Shown piece after piece: positions 33,815 to 42,204 of a DNA stretch of 64,000 nucleotides. Source of the DNA: Streptomyces davaonensis JCM 4913. Its GTDB lineage: Bacteria; Actinomycetota; Actinomycetes; Streptomycetales; Streptomycetaceae. The notes under the pieces are model-generated. The model was not told the DNA's origin and did no database searches. It saw only the letters and a list, made by a program, of their open reading frames with translations. The stretch lies in NCBI RefSeq assembly GCF_000349325.1, contig NC_020504.1, forward strand, positions 1-64,000, given 5' to 3'. Each line of letters begins with the position of its first letter. Position 1 is the stretch's first letter. Position numbers and translations under genes: made by a program.

Positions 33815-34172
33815 GCTGATCTCCTTCGAGGCTTCGACACTTCGAAGATCAGCCGGTGGCCGTTCATCTATGCGGGCACCATCCCGATGCCGGAGCAAAC
33901 CCCCGGAACAGGTCGAACCCGTACACCACTTCCAAGGACGCAACCCTGTGTTCGGCGACCTACGTGCGGGCGGCCCGCCGCGCCTGCAATTCCTGGGTGC
34001 ACAGCACGCAGGGAGGGTTCCCACCACGGTACGCCCTCTGCGAGGGACAGCCGCGGCTCGCCGGCTATCTGGCCAGATATACGATCACGGGTTTCCAGAA
34101 TCTATTGCTGGTTGGGACGCCGCCCGGGACCGAGAAGGGACAGAGCATCATCGTCCAAAGGAGCGCATCTGC
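33815..34172. other. IS256 end and spacer, no gene
   Basis: 33815-33940 is the left noncoding end of the IS256 fragment. 33941-34172 contains no credible gene; a ribosome site (AAAGGAG, 34157-34163) at its end serves the 34173 gene. Confidence 0.4.
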
Positions 34173-35458
34173 ATGAGCGTGCCCGAGCCCCGCCGCTTCT
34201 CGGGGGTTTCCACCGTCGTCTTCTTCTCTCGCTGCATGGCGACCCCGCCATGCGAGTGCCCCCGGTTCCCGGCGGTGGCGGACGCCGACCCAGTCGTGTC
34301 GATCGTCGCGGTTGACGACGGCGCCCGCCTGGTCCGAGCCGGGGCCCCGCCGAGGCCCACCACGGAGGTGCAGCCCGCGGAACTGGTGGGCCTGGTGGTG
34401 AGCAGCCGGGACTACCTGGTCGGTGCCGAGCCGGGCCTCGTGGACGAGGTGGCCGCCCGCGCGCTCGTGCTGCCCCGTGGCGACCGGTGGCGCGAAGCGC
34501 TGGGGACCGCACTGCTCGGAAAGTGGAGCGATCCGCTGTGGGACACCGGGCACTTGCCACTGACCGCCGTCTCGGCGGCGCCTTCGAAGTCCGGGCGGGC
34601 GCAGGTGCCGTCGGGGGCGGCGAGATGCCGCCCCAGCCCGAGGCAGTGCGCCGGGAGTCCGCGCAGCTGCAGCTCTACATCGAGGACCTGGAGGTGGTGC
34701 AGCGCCACTGCGAGCAGTACTTCCCCGTCCCCGACGAGCTCGCCCCGGACGAACGGATCGTTTTGCGTATCGCGCGTCTGCTCGTCGAAGGGCACTGCGT
34801 GGTCTCCCCGTTCCTGCCCCGGGCGCGTGTCACCCTCAGCGGCCAGGACTCCCCCGCCGTGCGCGCCCTGCTCAGCGGCGCACCGCATGCCCTGCAGTTG
34901 CGGTGCGACGAGTTCGCCGTCCTGCTCGCCGGACGGCGCCTGGATCTGGGCCCGGTGGTCTCCTTCCACCCCCGGGTTGCCGCCGAACACGACAGCGACG
35001 TCGAGGCTCTGGCGGCTCTCAACGCCGGGCGCAGCGACGGTCACGAAGTGACCGTACGGCCCGTTGACGGAGAGCGGTTCCGGCTGCTGCTGCAGCGCTC
35101 CGCCACCGGACCCGATCCGCTTCCCGTGCCGCTGGGACTGCCCGGCTCCCCGAACCCCGGTGAACAAGGCCACCGGCAGCCGCATGACGCAGCTACCGGG
35201 GCGCAGCGTCGAAGAGCGCAGCGACCAGACGCACGTCCTCATCGCCCGGCCTCACACACCTGGGCCAAGGTGAGAACCCGCAGCGCGGGCCGGCTCGGCC
35301 GGCCGGCCTCACCCGGGCATAGCGGGCAACAAGGCCTCGCCGTCAGAGCACTGGTGCGCCCGCTGGGTCGCCGCGAACGTGCCGACGCGGTCCGCCTTGA
35401 TCGGGCAGTCGATCCGGTCGAAGCGCAGTGGGAGAACCGAGGCTCCCTCCCGGCGTAA
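34173..35458 (+). pseudogene. Frameshifted gene of unknown function
   Basis: The ATG at 34173 has a good AAAGGAG site. The first frame gives a credible protein to about 34560 (V-V-F-F-S-R-C-M-A-T-P-P-C-E-C-P, E-L-V-G-L-V-V-S-S-R-D-Y-L-V-G, W-R-E-A-L-G-T-A-L-L-G-K-W). Credible sequence then continues in another frame from about 34565 (G-G-A-F-E-V-R-A-G-A-G, Q-L-Q-L-Y-I-E-D-L-E-V-V-Q-R-H-C, E-R-I-V-L-R-I-A-R-L-L-V-E-G). That frame runs to 35458, though homology-like sequence fades after about 35100. I cannot name the family. It is convergent with the graspetide operon. Confidence 0.45.
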
Positions 35459-35499
35459 GGTCACGGTGCCCGCACAGTTCCAGCGGCGGACCACCTCCA

Positions 35500-36669
35500 T
35501 CAGAGAACATGGTGCTGCCAGCGGAGTGCCGGGTGACCTTCGATCCAGTAGGTGTGGGCCTCCTGCGTGATGTGCAGCTGCACGGCGGTGATGTCGGGGC
35601 TTCCGGCGTCCTGCCATGTGGTGAGCGCCTGTTCGATCGTGTCCCACAGAGGCAGCGGGCCGCCCTGGCGTACCGTCCAGGCATCCTCCTTCTCCAGGAA
35701 CGACGCGAACGACTCGCGCTCCGGATCGAAGAGGTACAGCAGACGGCTCCCCTGTGCGGACGTGGCGCGGGTGAAGTGCGCTCCGGGAGCGGCGAGTTGC
35801 GCGAGGAAGGCGGGCATCCACTCCGCCAGAAGTGCGGGAGACACCTTGGTCTCCCGCTCGCTGTCGGCGTAGGCGGTGCGGGCGGACAGGTCACCGGTGA
35901 TCGGTACTTCTGCCTGGGAGCGGGCCTGCATGAACGAGGAGCGGCCGGTGATCCTGCCCTGGGCGGTGCCGTCGTCGTGGACCGTGACCTTGGCGAGTCC
36001 GGTGCCGTAGTGCCAGTTCCCGCCGACCGTGGCGAGAACGGTGCCGCCCGGTGTGGTCTGGCGGATCCAGGTGTAGGGGATGCGGCGCACGGCGCAGGTG
36101 GCGATGACGCGGTCGTACGGTGCGCGGCGGGGATAGCCGAGGAGACCGTCCCCGGTGACGGTCCAGGTCGAGTAGCCGGCCGTCTCCAGCGCGGCGTCCG
36201 CGCGGGTTGCGACCGCGGGGTCCACTTCGACTGTGGTCACGTTGTCCTCGTCCAGGCGGTGGCACAGGAGGGCGGTGGAGTATCCGGTGCCCGTACCGAT
36301 CTCCAGTACCTGATGCCCGTCCTGCACCTGAAGCTTCTCGAGCATGTCGACCACGGTGACCGGGGTGGTGGACGATGACGTCGGGGAACCCTCGACGAGG
36401 TCGCTGACCTCGTCGGCGGTGAGATGCCCGTCGAGCTGCGTGGTCAAAGACTCGTCGCGGTAGGCGATCTGCACCCACTCATCCGGGGCTGCTCCCAGCG
36501 CTGCGACCGGGCGCCACCGGCCTCCTTCTGCGGGCAGGAACACGCCCGGGTGCAGGAACAGCTCCCGGGGCACTGCTTCCACCGCTGCCCGCCACCGGGG
36601 GCTGACGAGGACGCCCGCCGCGGTCAGGCGGGCAGCGAGGGCTCGTCGGTGGGGGGCGGTGTCGGTCAT
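35500..36669 (-). CDS. tgmC: Graspetide-cluster methyltransferase (PCMT-like)
   Basis: 389 residues from ATG 36669, overlapping the tgmB stop (ATGA). The N-terminal two thirds is a protein-L-isoaspartate O-methyltransferase-like domain: S-L-T-T-Q, V-V-D-M-L-E-K-L-Q-V, the SAM motif L-E-I-G-T-G-T-G-Y-S-T-A, V-E-V-D-P and Y-D-R-V-I-A-T-C-A-V. A C-terminal extension of some 180 residues is found in the ATP-grasp peptide maturase methyltransferase group. In fuscimiditide-type pathways the homologue methylates a precursor Asp that then collapses to an aspartimide. By analogy it should act on the TgmA product after TgmB has made the ester links. Last gene of the tgmA-tgmB-tgmC operon. Confidence 0.85.
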   Translation of the reverse strand: MTDTAPHRRALAARLTAAGVLVSPRWRAAVEAVPRELFLHPGVFLPAEGGRWRPVAALGAAPDEWVQIAYRDESLTTQLDGHLTADEVSDLVEGSPTSSSTTPVTVVDMLEKLQVQDGHQVLEIGTGTGYSTALLCHRLDEDNVTTVEVDPAVATRADAALETAGYSTWTVTGDGLLGYPRRAPYDRVIATCAVRRIPYTWIRQTTPGGTVLATVGGNWHYGTGLAKVTVHDDGTAQGRITGRSSFMQARSQAEVPITGDLSARTAYADSERETKVSPALLAEWMPAFLAQLAAPGAHFTRATSAQGSRLLYLFDPERESFASFLEKEDAWTVRQGGPLPLWDTIEQALTTWQDAGSPDITAVQLHITQEAHTYWIEGHPALRWQHHVL

Positions 36670-37625
36670 CGGACAGCTCCTTGCGTCAGCAGTTCGGCGA
36701 ATGCGGCGGACATGGCCAGGCCGGTGGATTCCTCCAGCCACCCCCACTGCCCGTTCGGGTTCAGCTCCAGCCACCACAGGCCATCCGTCTCGTCCACGGC
36801 AAGATCGAAGCTCCCCGAGACCAGCGCGAAGTGGTCCAGGTAGGCCAACAGCGCCTTCTCCATGCGGTCGGGCAGGTCCACGACGCTGTAGGAGAGCGCC
36901 GAGTAGTCCTTGCGCCAGTCCAGCATCCCGGACTCGATCCGCACGGCGAACACCTGGCGGCCCACCACCAGCACACGGAGGTCGGCCGCCTTGTCCACGA
37001 CAGCCTGGAACAGGTGCGGCGTCACGCGCACGCTCTCGTCGAGTTCGGATGCCGTGACCGGGTCGGCCCACCCCGTGACGGGAACACCGTCACGCTGGTA
37101 AGGCGTCCAGCGAAGCGTCTTGAAGATCACCTGATCGTGCTGGGCGGCGAACCGCCGGGCCTCGGCCGGGTCGTTCGTCACCAGCGTCGGCGGCACGGTG
37201 AGCCCGAGACGCCGGGCAACGGCGAGCTGGGCGGGCTTGTAGTCGGCGGCGGCGTTGCGCAGCGGGTGGTTCACCCAGAGCGGTCCGTCGAGGGCGTAGA
37301 GGATGCCGCCGAGGCCGTAGCGGACCTGTGCCGCCGCGAAACGTGCGTCATCGGCGCCGAGGTGCTCGAAGGCGGGCCACACCGGCCGGCGCCAGTACAC
37401 CGACCGCACCGCGGTCAGGTCGACGGTCCGCGACGGTGTCCGTGCCTGCCCGGTCACCGGGGCCGGGCCGGTGCCGAACCATGCGGATACCGTCAGGTCC
37501 GGGCCGATATCAGCGGGGTTGAACCTGACCACCGGTACGCTCCGGCGGTTCAGCTGAGCGATCACCATGTCGGCGGTGAGATCATCCGTCTCGGTGGCCA
37601 CGAGCACCGGCTTCTCATCGGTCAC
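36666..37625 (-). CDS. tgmB: ATP-grasp ribosomal peptide maturase
   Basis: 319 residues. It belongs to the ATP-grasp ligases that make ester or amide side-chain crosslinks in graspetides (SAV_5884-like type). Visible features are the N-terminal pre-ATP-grasp part with V-Y-W-R-R-P-V-W-P and W-V-N-H-P-L-R-N-A-A-A-D-Y-K-P-A-Q-L, the central nucleotide-binding K-T-L-R-W-T-P, and the metal-binding end S-F-D-L-A-V-D, then W-W-L-E-L-N-P-N-G-Q-W-G-W-L-E. It starts 3 bases after the precursor stop and overlaps tgmC by 4. It should activate Asp/Glu carboxylates of TgmA as acyl phosphates for attack by Thr/Ser hydroxyls. Confidence 0.9.
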   Translation of the reverse strand: MTDEKPVLVATETDDLTADMVIAQLNRRSVPVVRFNPADIGPDLTVSAWFGTGPAPVTGQARTPSRTVDLTAVRSVYWRRPVWPAFEHLGADDARFAAAQVRYGLGGILYALDGPLWVNHPLRNAAADYKPAQLAVARRLGLTVPPTLVTNDPAEARRFAAQHDQVIFKTLRWTPYQRDGVPVTGWADPVTASELDESVRVTPHLFQAVVDKAADLRVLVVGRQVFAVRIESGMLDWRKDYSALSYSVVDLPDRMEKALLAYLDHFALVSGSFDLAVDETDGLWWLELNPNGQWGWLEESTGLAMSAAFAELLTQGAVR

Positions 37626-37628
37626 CGG

Positions 37629-37883
37629 TCAGTCCTGCTCCGAGTCCTGGTCGTGCCCCTCGTCAGGCGCGGAGTCCGAGTTCGTCTTGGTCGTCGTCTC
37701 GGTGCCCGTGCTGGTGCCGTGCTTGCCCATGTCGATCACCTGGCTGGCGTGATCCAGGTAGACGCCGAGCTGGGTGTCGGGGTCGATCACGACCGATGCG
37801 TGGGGGCGGCGGGTGACGGTCGGGTACGGGCCAAGTCGGCCGGCGCCCCAGGGACGTTCCGCGGCCTGGACTGCGGTGGGCAT
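37629..37883 (-). CDS. tgmA: ATP-grasp-modified RiPP precursor
   Basis: 84 residues, ATG 37883 after a near-perfect AAGGAGG. The leader has the family signature: R-P-W-G-A-G-R-L-G-P-Y-P, then I-D-P-D-T-Q-L-G-V-Y-L-D and M-G-K-H-G-T-S. The putative core is Thr/Ser-rich in its first half (T-S-T-G-T-E-T-T-T-K-T-N-S) and Asp/Glu-rich in its second (D-S-A-P-D-E-G-H-D-Q-D-S-E-Q-D). That is the donor/acceptor arrangement expected for a graspetide hairpin closed by several ester links. The core has no Asp-Gly pair, so which Asp the methyltransferase would target is open. First gene of the operon. Confidence 0.9.
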   Translation of the reverse strand: MPTAVQAAERPWGAGRLGPYPTVTRRPHASVVIDPDTQLGVYLDHASQVIDMGKHGTSTGTETTTKTNSDSAPDEGHDQDSEQD

Positions 37884-38013
37884 CGTGCCTCCTTGATGAC
37901 GGTCCGCCGCGGCGCGGCTGCCTTCACCGGTGGACGTTGGGCGGGTGATGTGCTCGGCCATGAGGGAAGCCCCTCGTCCTCGGCGGTACCCGGGGAAGGT
38001 GCTGCCTTCTATG

Positions 38014-39291
38014 TCACTGTGGGCGGGGTTCCTTTCCCAGAGCCGCAGTTGGGCACTTGCTGGGAGCGCAGGTGGGAGGAATCTGGGACGCGGCTGGGAT
38101 GCCTGTCTCCAGCAGGCCGAGCACGGCACGCTGGTAGACCGCGTACACCGTGGGAAGTTCCGCGAGGTGGGCGCGCTCATCGATGCCGTGGAGCCCTTCG
38201 TAGGGCACACCGAAGCCGGCCGTTGCCGGGATGCCCTCGCCGGCCAGCAGGTTGCCGATGTTCGAGGGTCCCGCGGTCTTCGTCCGGACCGCGAGCCCTG
38301 CCTCGGCGGCAGCGTCCAGCAGGGCCGCGACCGGCTGTTCGGTGTCGGTGAGCCGGAACGGCGGCCACGTCGCGACCAGGGTGATTGCGGTCGGGCACGG
38401 GGCGGGCGAGGCGGCATCCAGTTCGGCGACGGCCTTGCGGATGAGGGTCTCGGCGTCCTGGGCGTCGAATCCGGGCGTGGTGCGAATGTCGACGTTGAGG
38501 TCGCACCGGTCGGGGGTGGTGGAAAAGCCCTGGCCGCCGTGGCAGGCAGTGACCGACACCTTCGCAGGCAGCGGGAACTGCGAGCCGTCTTCCACCCCGG
38601 GCAGTTCGGCCGCGTCGAGGAGGCGCACCAGGTGCGCGGCGCGGGAGATCGCGCCGATCACGGTCTTGCTGGATCCGGAGTGTCCCGAGGGAGCGTGCAC
38701 GGTGAGGACTGCCCTCCACAGGCCCCGCCCGCCGACGACCACCTCGTCCATGCCGGGGTAGCCGATCATCACTCCGGCAGGCCGGGCCGCGGCCTCGTCG
38801 GCCAGGCAGGCGCGGGCGCCGCCGAAGTTGCCGGTGTGCTCATCGACATCCAGGAGCACGGCGAGCCCGCCGCTCAGCTCCACCGCCCGGGGGGCGAGGT
38901 CTGCGGCGATGTGGCAGAACATCGCCGCGGCCAGCTTGGAGTCAGCCGCGCCTCGTCCCAGCAGCCAGCCGTCCACGATGTCGCCCGAGGCCGGCGGGAA
39001 CGACCAGGCCGCCTCGTCGCCGTAGGGGGCGGTGTCCACGCAGGCATCCAGCGTCCACCACTTCCCCGGCCGTCCTCCGGGAATCTCCACCAGCAGCCCC
39101 ACCAGGGCCCCCGCGTCGCCGTGCAAGCGCCGGTGCGGCAGACCGCGAGCGGCGAGCCATTCCTCCAGCACCCCAAGGACGGGCCCGTAGTCATCGATCC
39201 CGGCCCGGCTCGGCTGCCGGATCAGGGCCTGGGCCAGTGCGACCACCGACGCCGTTCGGGCCTCGTCGGGCTGCTGAAGGTTCGTGCTCAC
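38014..39291 (-). CDS. M20-family metallopeptidase with altered metal ligands
   Basis: 425 residues from GTG 39291. The fold and order are those of ArgE/DapE/CPG2-type M20 peptidases: a first-metal strand, the G-R-G-A-A-D-S-K block (Asp117), the D-E-H-T-G block (150-154), a dimerisation domain with H-A-P-S-G-H-S-G, and the C-terminal metal His in Y-E-G-L-H-G-I-D-E. The first ligand, normally His in H-x-D-T, is Cys84 (A-C-V-D-T), and the second Glu of the usual D-E-E is His152. These may co-vary or mean altered chemistry. It lies 130 bases upstream of tgmA on the same strand and 16 bases after the XRE gene, so it might process the graspetide, but this is not established. Confidence 0.75.
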   Translation of the reverse strand: MSTNLQQPDEARTASVVALAQALIRQPSRAGIDDYGPVLGVLEEWLAARGLPHRRLHGDAGALVGLLVEIPGGRPGKWWTLDACVDTAPYGDEAAWSFPPASGDIVDGWLLGRGAADSKLAAAMFCHIAADLAPRAVELSGGLAVLLDVDEHTGNFGGARACLADEAAARPAGVMIGYPGMDEVVVGGRGLWRAVLTVHAPSGHSGSSKTVIGAISRAAHLVRLLDAAELPGVEDGSQFPLPAKVSVTACHGGQGFSTTPDRCDLNVDIRTTPGFDAQDAETLIRKAVAELDAASPAPCPTAITLVATWPPFRLTDTEQPVAALLDAAAEAGLAVRTKTAGPSNIGNLLAGEGIPATAGFGVPYEGLHGIDERAHLAELPTVYAVYQRAVLGLLETGIPAASQIPPTCAPSKCPTAALGKEPRPQ

Positions 39292-39307
39292 GCCTCTCCC
39301 CACCACG

Positions 39308-40087
39308 TCAGTTGTGCCGCACCGGCAGCGCTCGCACGGCGTCGGGGGTCTCCACCGGCCGTGCAGAAGCGCACGCTTCCCGTCCATGGTGGACCAGGCC
39401 CACCGCCGCCTCCCGGCCGAGCAGGACACCGCAGTCGAAGCCGTCGGCCCCGTGGAAGGACGGCAGCGGCACCACCGCCGCCCTCTCCGAGGCGACGAAG
39501 AACCTCTCCAGCGCCTCGGTCTGCTCCACCACCCCGATGTGCAGTGTTTTGACACCGTTACGGCGAGCGGCCGGATCACGCAGTTCCAGCAGCCGCAGCA
39601 GGTGATCGGAGAGCGCCCGGTGCCGGGGCGGCCCGTACAGCACCCGGTAGTGGACCAGATCCGGGTGCTGGGCGACCACTGTCTCGATCGCCCCCAGATA
39701 CGCCTTCTCCCTCGACCGCGACCCGCTGACCACCAGCTGCTCGCGCGCCCCGGTGGCGACATCGGCCATGGCCTGTACCAGGTCCGCCCAGCGGGTCAGC
39801 ACGTTGACCACGACGGCCGTCCCGGAGGTCTCCAGCACGCTGGCCGCCGCCCCGTCCTGGTGAGCGAAGAGCACCTGCGGGCGCTCCCGGTACAACTGGC
39901 ACAGGCCCGCACGATTCCGCTTGCCCGTGCGGCGCCGCCCGGACTCCCATGCGCTCATCAGGCTCGCGTCCGTCGCGCCCCCGGTGAGCGCGTTCAACGC
40001 GTCCGCCGCCTCTTCCAGCGTCATGTTCAGCGCGAGCCGGGCCCGCTTGAGCGCCGAGTCCGAACCGGTGGCCGCAGCCACGAACAC
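39308..40087 (-). CDS. XRE-type transcriptional regulator
   Basis: About 259 residues. The start is uncertain: GTG 40087 or GTG 40081, both just after AGGGAGGGGG. The HTH is A-L-K-R-A-R-L-A-L-N-M-T-L-E-E-A-A-D-A-L-N-A-L-T-G-G plus L-M-S-A-W-E-S-G-R-R. The C-terminal 180 residues form a predicted alpha/beta domain (V-V-N-V-L-T-R-W-A-D-L, E-Q-L-V-V-S-G-S-R, T-L-H-I-G-V-V-E) of unknown ligand; its layout recalls the helix-turn-helix/phospholipase-D-like regulators of actinomycetes. It sits upstream of the M20 gene in the same direction and may regulate it and the tgm genes. Confidence 0.7.
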   Translation of the reverse strand: MFVAAATGSDSALKRARLALNMTLEEAADALNALTGGATDASLMSAWESGRRRTGKRNRAGLCQLYRERPQVLFAHQDGAAASVLETSGTAVVVNVLTRWADLVQAMADVATGAREQLVVSGSRSREKAYLGAIETVVAQHPDLVHYRVLYGPPRHRALSDHLLRLLELRDPAARRNGVKTLHIGVVEQTEALERFFVASERAAVVPLPSFHGADGFDCGVLLGREAAVGLVHHGREACASARPVETPDAVRALPVRHN

Positions 40088-40398
40088 CGCCCCCTCCCTG
40101 TCGCGGTACGTGTCGGTCGTGAGGGCAATATTCCCCGCCCGGGGACTGCGGCGGCACCTCAAACAGATCCTCACCGCCGCCGCCATCCAGAGCACACCGC
40201 GACGCCGGGCAGGGGCGGCTTCGTCGTTCCAGCTGATGGAGCGCTTCGGGTTCCGGGCGGGCGCTGCTCGAACAGTCGTGCCGGCACGGTTTCTCCGGAG
40301 GACGCCTCGAGTCTGCGACCGGGCACGTCAGCGCACGGGCCGGGGCCCCTGCGCGAGCGGTACGGCTCCCGGCGAGGCGGTGGCGGGCCAGGCGGGCG
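40088..40398. other. Promoter-containing gap, no gene
   Basis: About 310 bases between the XRE start and the end of the toxin gene, both leftward. Open frames are GC-rich shadows. The XRE promoter should lie in its left part. Confidence 0.4.
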
Positions 40399-40776
40399 TC
40401 AGGTGGCGGTGGGCCAGGTCCGCAGCAGAGCGGCGATCTTCCCGGCGGTGCAGGCGGGGTCGAGGAGCAGGTCCTTGAGGGCGATGGCGTCCTCACGGCC
40501 GGGCTTGACGGTAATCCCGGCGGCTTCGAGGTACATGACGCCCGAGGCGGCGGCGACGGCCATGTTGGAGCGCTCCAGCCAGCGGCACCGGCCCAGTGTG
40601 TGCACCAGGGCGGCGGCTTTGGCGTAGGGGCCGTCATAGACGGGCTGCTCGAACAGCTCGGCCCGGTGGCGGGCCACCGCCGAGACGGGAACGCCGTAGT
40701 CGTCGGGGGCCGGATCGTCTGCCCCGGCAGACTCGGCAACCTGCAGGATCCAGGGAACGTCGATGTGCAGTTCCAT
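40399..40776 (-). CDS. Fic/Doc-like toxin component
   Basis: 125 residues starting at 40776 in a TGATG overlap with the antitoxin stop. It opens L-H-I-D-V-P-W-I-L-Q-V-A-E, matching the strand-helix start of the toxin at 17739 (V-D-V-G-W-V-L-Q-I). K-A-A-A-L-V-H-T-L-G-R-C-R-W-L-E-R-S-N-M-A-V-A-A-A corresponds to the Fic helix; the H-P-F-x-D-G-N motif is reduced to R-W-L-E-R-S-N. Streptomyces proteins of this kind are annotated as Fic-family toxin components. Activity is unproven given the degenerate motif. Confidence 0.75.
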   Translation of the reverse strand: MELHIDVPWILQVAESAGADDPAPDDYGVPVSAVARHRAELFEQPVYDGPYAKAAALVHTLGRCRWLERSNMAVAAASGVMYLEAAGITVKPGREDAIALKDLLLDPACTAGKIAALLRTWPTAT

Positions 40777-41015
40777 CAGGCCGCGCGCGCTCCCCCAGGC
40801 GTCTGCTGGGCATCCTCTGCCTCGTCGAAGACCACCTGGTGTTCGGCCAGGAAGCGGGCTGCCGCGTCCACCGCACGGGCGCGCAAGCCACTGGCATCAT
40901 CCTGTACCAGCCGGGCAAGGTAGTCCCCGATGCTCAATCCCAGGTCGGCGGCGCGCTTCCTGGCGAGTTCGGCAACGTCCTCGTCCACGCGCGCGCCCAG
41001 CTGTGTCTTCGCCAT
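40776..41015 (-). CDS. Antitoxin (ribbon-helix-helix type)
   Basis: 79 residues: M-A-K-T-Q-L-G-A-R-V-D-E-D-V-A-E-L-A-R-K-R-A-A-D (written by residue), then L-G-L-S-I-G-D-Y-L-A-R-L-V, the strand-helix-helix of RHH repressors, followed by an acidic Gln/Glu tail that would wrap the toxin. Its start codon lies 7 bases from an 18-bp perfect palindrome that should be its operator. Antitoxin first, toxin second, translationally coupled. Confidence 0.85.
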   Translation of the reverse strand: MAKTQLGARVDEDVAELARKRAADLGLSIGDYLARLVQDDASGLRARAVDAAARFLAEHQVVFDEAEDAQQTPGGARAA

Positions 41016-41022
41016 ACCAGCA

Positions 41023-41040
41023 TGGTAACAGCTGTTACCA
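41023..41040. promoter_or_regulatory. 18-bp perfect palindrome, antitoxin operator
   Basis: TGGTAACAGCTGTTACCA is a perfect palindrome directly upstream of the antitoxin gene. Its right end is inside the last codons of the neighbouring convergently placed gene (41035-41799), whose stop codon (TTA on the plus strand) falls in it. Confidence 0.8.
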
Positions 41041-41799
41041 CAGCGTGGGGGCGACGGCAGCGGGAGCGGCGGTCTCGTCCGTCCAGTCGCCGTCGAAGAG
41101 GGCAGCGACCAGGCTCACGTGCTCGTCGGGAAGTTCACCGGCGCGGTGCTTGGTGCGGGCCTTGGCGAGCCAGAATCCGATCCTGACCGTGTCGCCGTCG
41201 ACGCGGATCTCCTCGCGGGCGGTGGGGGCGCGGCCTTCGCGGTGGAGGAAGAGTTCCAGCAGCTGGACGGTCTGCTCGAAGGTGCGGCGGGTGCGGCGGG
41301 TGCGGTGGGCGGGGGCGAGAGGGTTGGTGTCGGGGGTCAGGCCGAGGGCGGTCATCAGGTGGTGCTGGCCGGGGTGGAGGGCGTGCCCGGTGGCCAGTTG
41401 GTGGTGGAGCCAGGAGTCGATCTTCACCCCGGCGAGGAGGGTGTCGCGGGTGAGCGCGGCGGCCGGGTCGGCGCCGGATGCGAGGTGGGCGCGCAGCAGG
41501 TGGTATTTGCGGTGCCAGTCCGCGCCGTGCGGGAGGCGCCAGTCGGGGGCGAGGGCGCTCAGGGCGTCGGCGCGGGCGGCATCGAGGGTGTTCTTGGTGG
41601 CGAGGTGGCGTTGTTCGGCGAGCCAGGCGCCGACGGGGGTGGTGGCGGGGGCGGCGAGGTGGCCGTGGGTGCGCAGGCCCCGCCCACCGCACGGCGCGTC
41701 CGCAAGGTGCCGGCCGTAGCGGCTGTGCGCCCTACCGGACGGCACCCCGCAGTCAGGGCACGCTTGTGCGAGGTCCGTCTTGCCCGCGTGCGCCGCCAT
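41035..41799 (-). CDS. Helicase-associated-domain protein with an ISL3-like zinc ribbon
   Basis: 254 residues. Residues about 13-50 (A-C-P-D-C-G-V-P-S-G-R-A-H-S-R-Y-G-R-H-L-A-D) look like the zinc ribbon at the N-terminus of ISL3 transposases. From about 55 onward there are two to three helicase-associated (HA) units: G-A-W-L-A-E-Q-R, then A-L-A-P-D-W-R-L, K-I-D-S-W-L-H-H-Q and I-G-F-W-L-A-K-A-R-T-K-H. HA domains normally lie C-terminal to a DEAD-type helicase, which is absent. The gene is therefore either a chimera left by recombination or a small nucleic-acid-binding protein. A frame upstream to about 41990 adds a second C-L-S-C-G motif but is broken by a stop. Confidence 0.5.
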   Translation of the reverse strand: MAAHAGKTDLAQACPDCGVPSGRAHSRYGRHLADAPCGGRGLRTHGHLAAPATTPVGAWLAEQRHLATKNTLDAARADALSALAPDWRLPHGADWHRKYHLLRAHLASGADPAAALTRDTLLAGVKIDSWLHHQLATGHALHPGQHHLMTALGLTPDTNPLAPAHRTRRTRRTFEQTVQLLELFLHREGRAPTAREEIRVDGDTVRIGFWLAKARTKHRAGELPDEHVSLVAALFDGDWTDETAAPAAVAPTLW

Positions 41800-42202
41800 G
41801 TACTGGCGGACCAGCGTATGCCGGTCACCGGCGAGGGCCCGGCCGGTGACCGGGTCAGCGTCCGGGCTGATGCACTACAGGCCCGCCGCCAGGATGCGGA
41901 TGAGGTGATCGGGGTGAATGGCCAGCAGTGCTGGCTGTAGATCCACATCCAACTCGGTCTCGCCGCAGCTCAAGCACAGGCCGACGGCCTCGTTGACGAC
42001 GACCGGTCGACTTGTCGGTGACCGAGACGCCGTAGCCGTAGTGGCTCTGCCTCGCCAAGTGCCGTTCCTATGACTGTTTGGCCGCGAGTGATGACGGTCA
42101 CATTTAGGCTGGGAGCCGCAGAGGTGGCGAACGGGGAACAGTCTCCGTATGGGCCGGTTCTTGCCAGGAGCCGGCCGTGCGCCACTACAGCTGAGATGCT
42201 CC
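41800..42202. other. Degenerate sequence left of the IS nest
   Basis: No intact gene. On the minus strand a C-x-x-C-like piece (about 41880-42000) precedes the HA-domain gene in a different frame. The sequence then runs to the TA target of the first IS630 element at 42203. Confidence 0.35.
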
Positions 42203-42204
42203 TA

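Noticed and set aside
33116..34315. Plus-strand open frame of about 400 codons over the IS256 fragment
   Set aside because: The opposite strand encodes unmistakable IS256 transposase sequence; only the first 46 codons look genuine and are listed as a fragment.
41970..42202. Continuation of the pentapeptide-repeat gene beyond the IS630/IS701 nest
   Set aside because: Removing the nest leaves an open frame on the minus strand, but its sequence shows no membrane segments or repeats expected of the C-terminus; cannot be supported.
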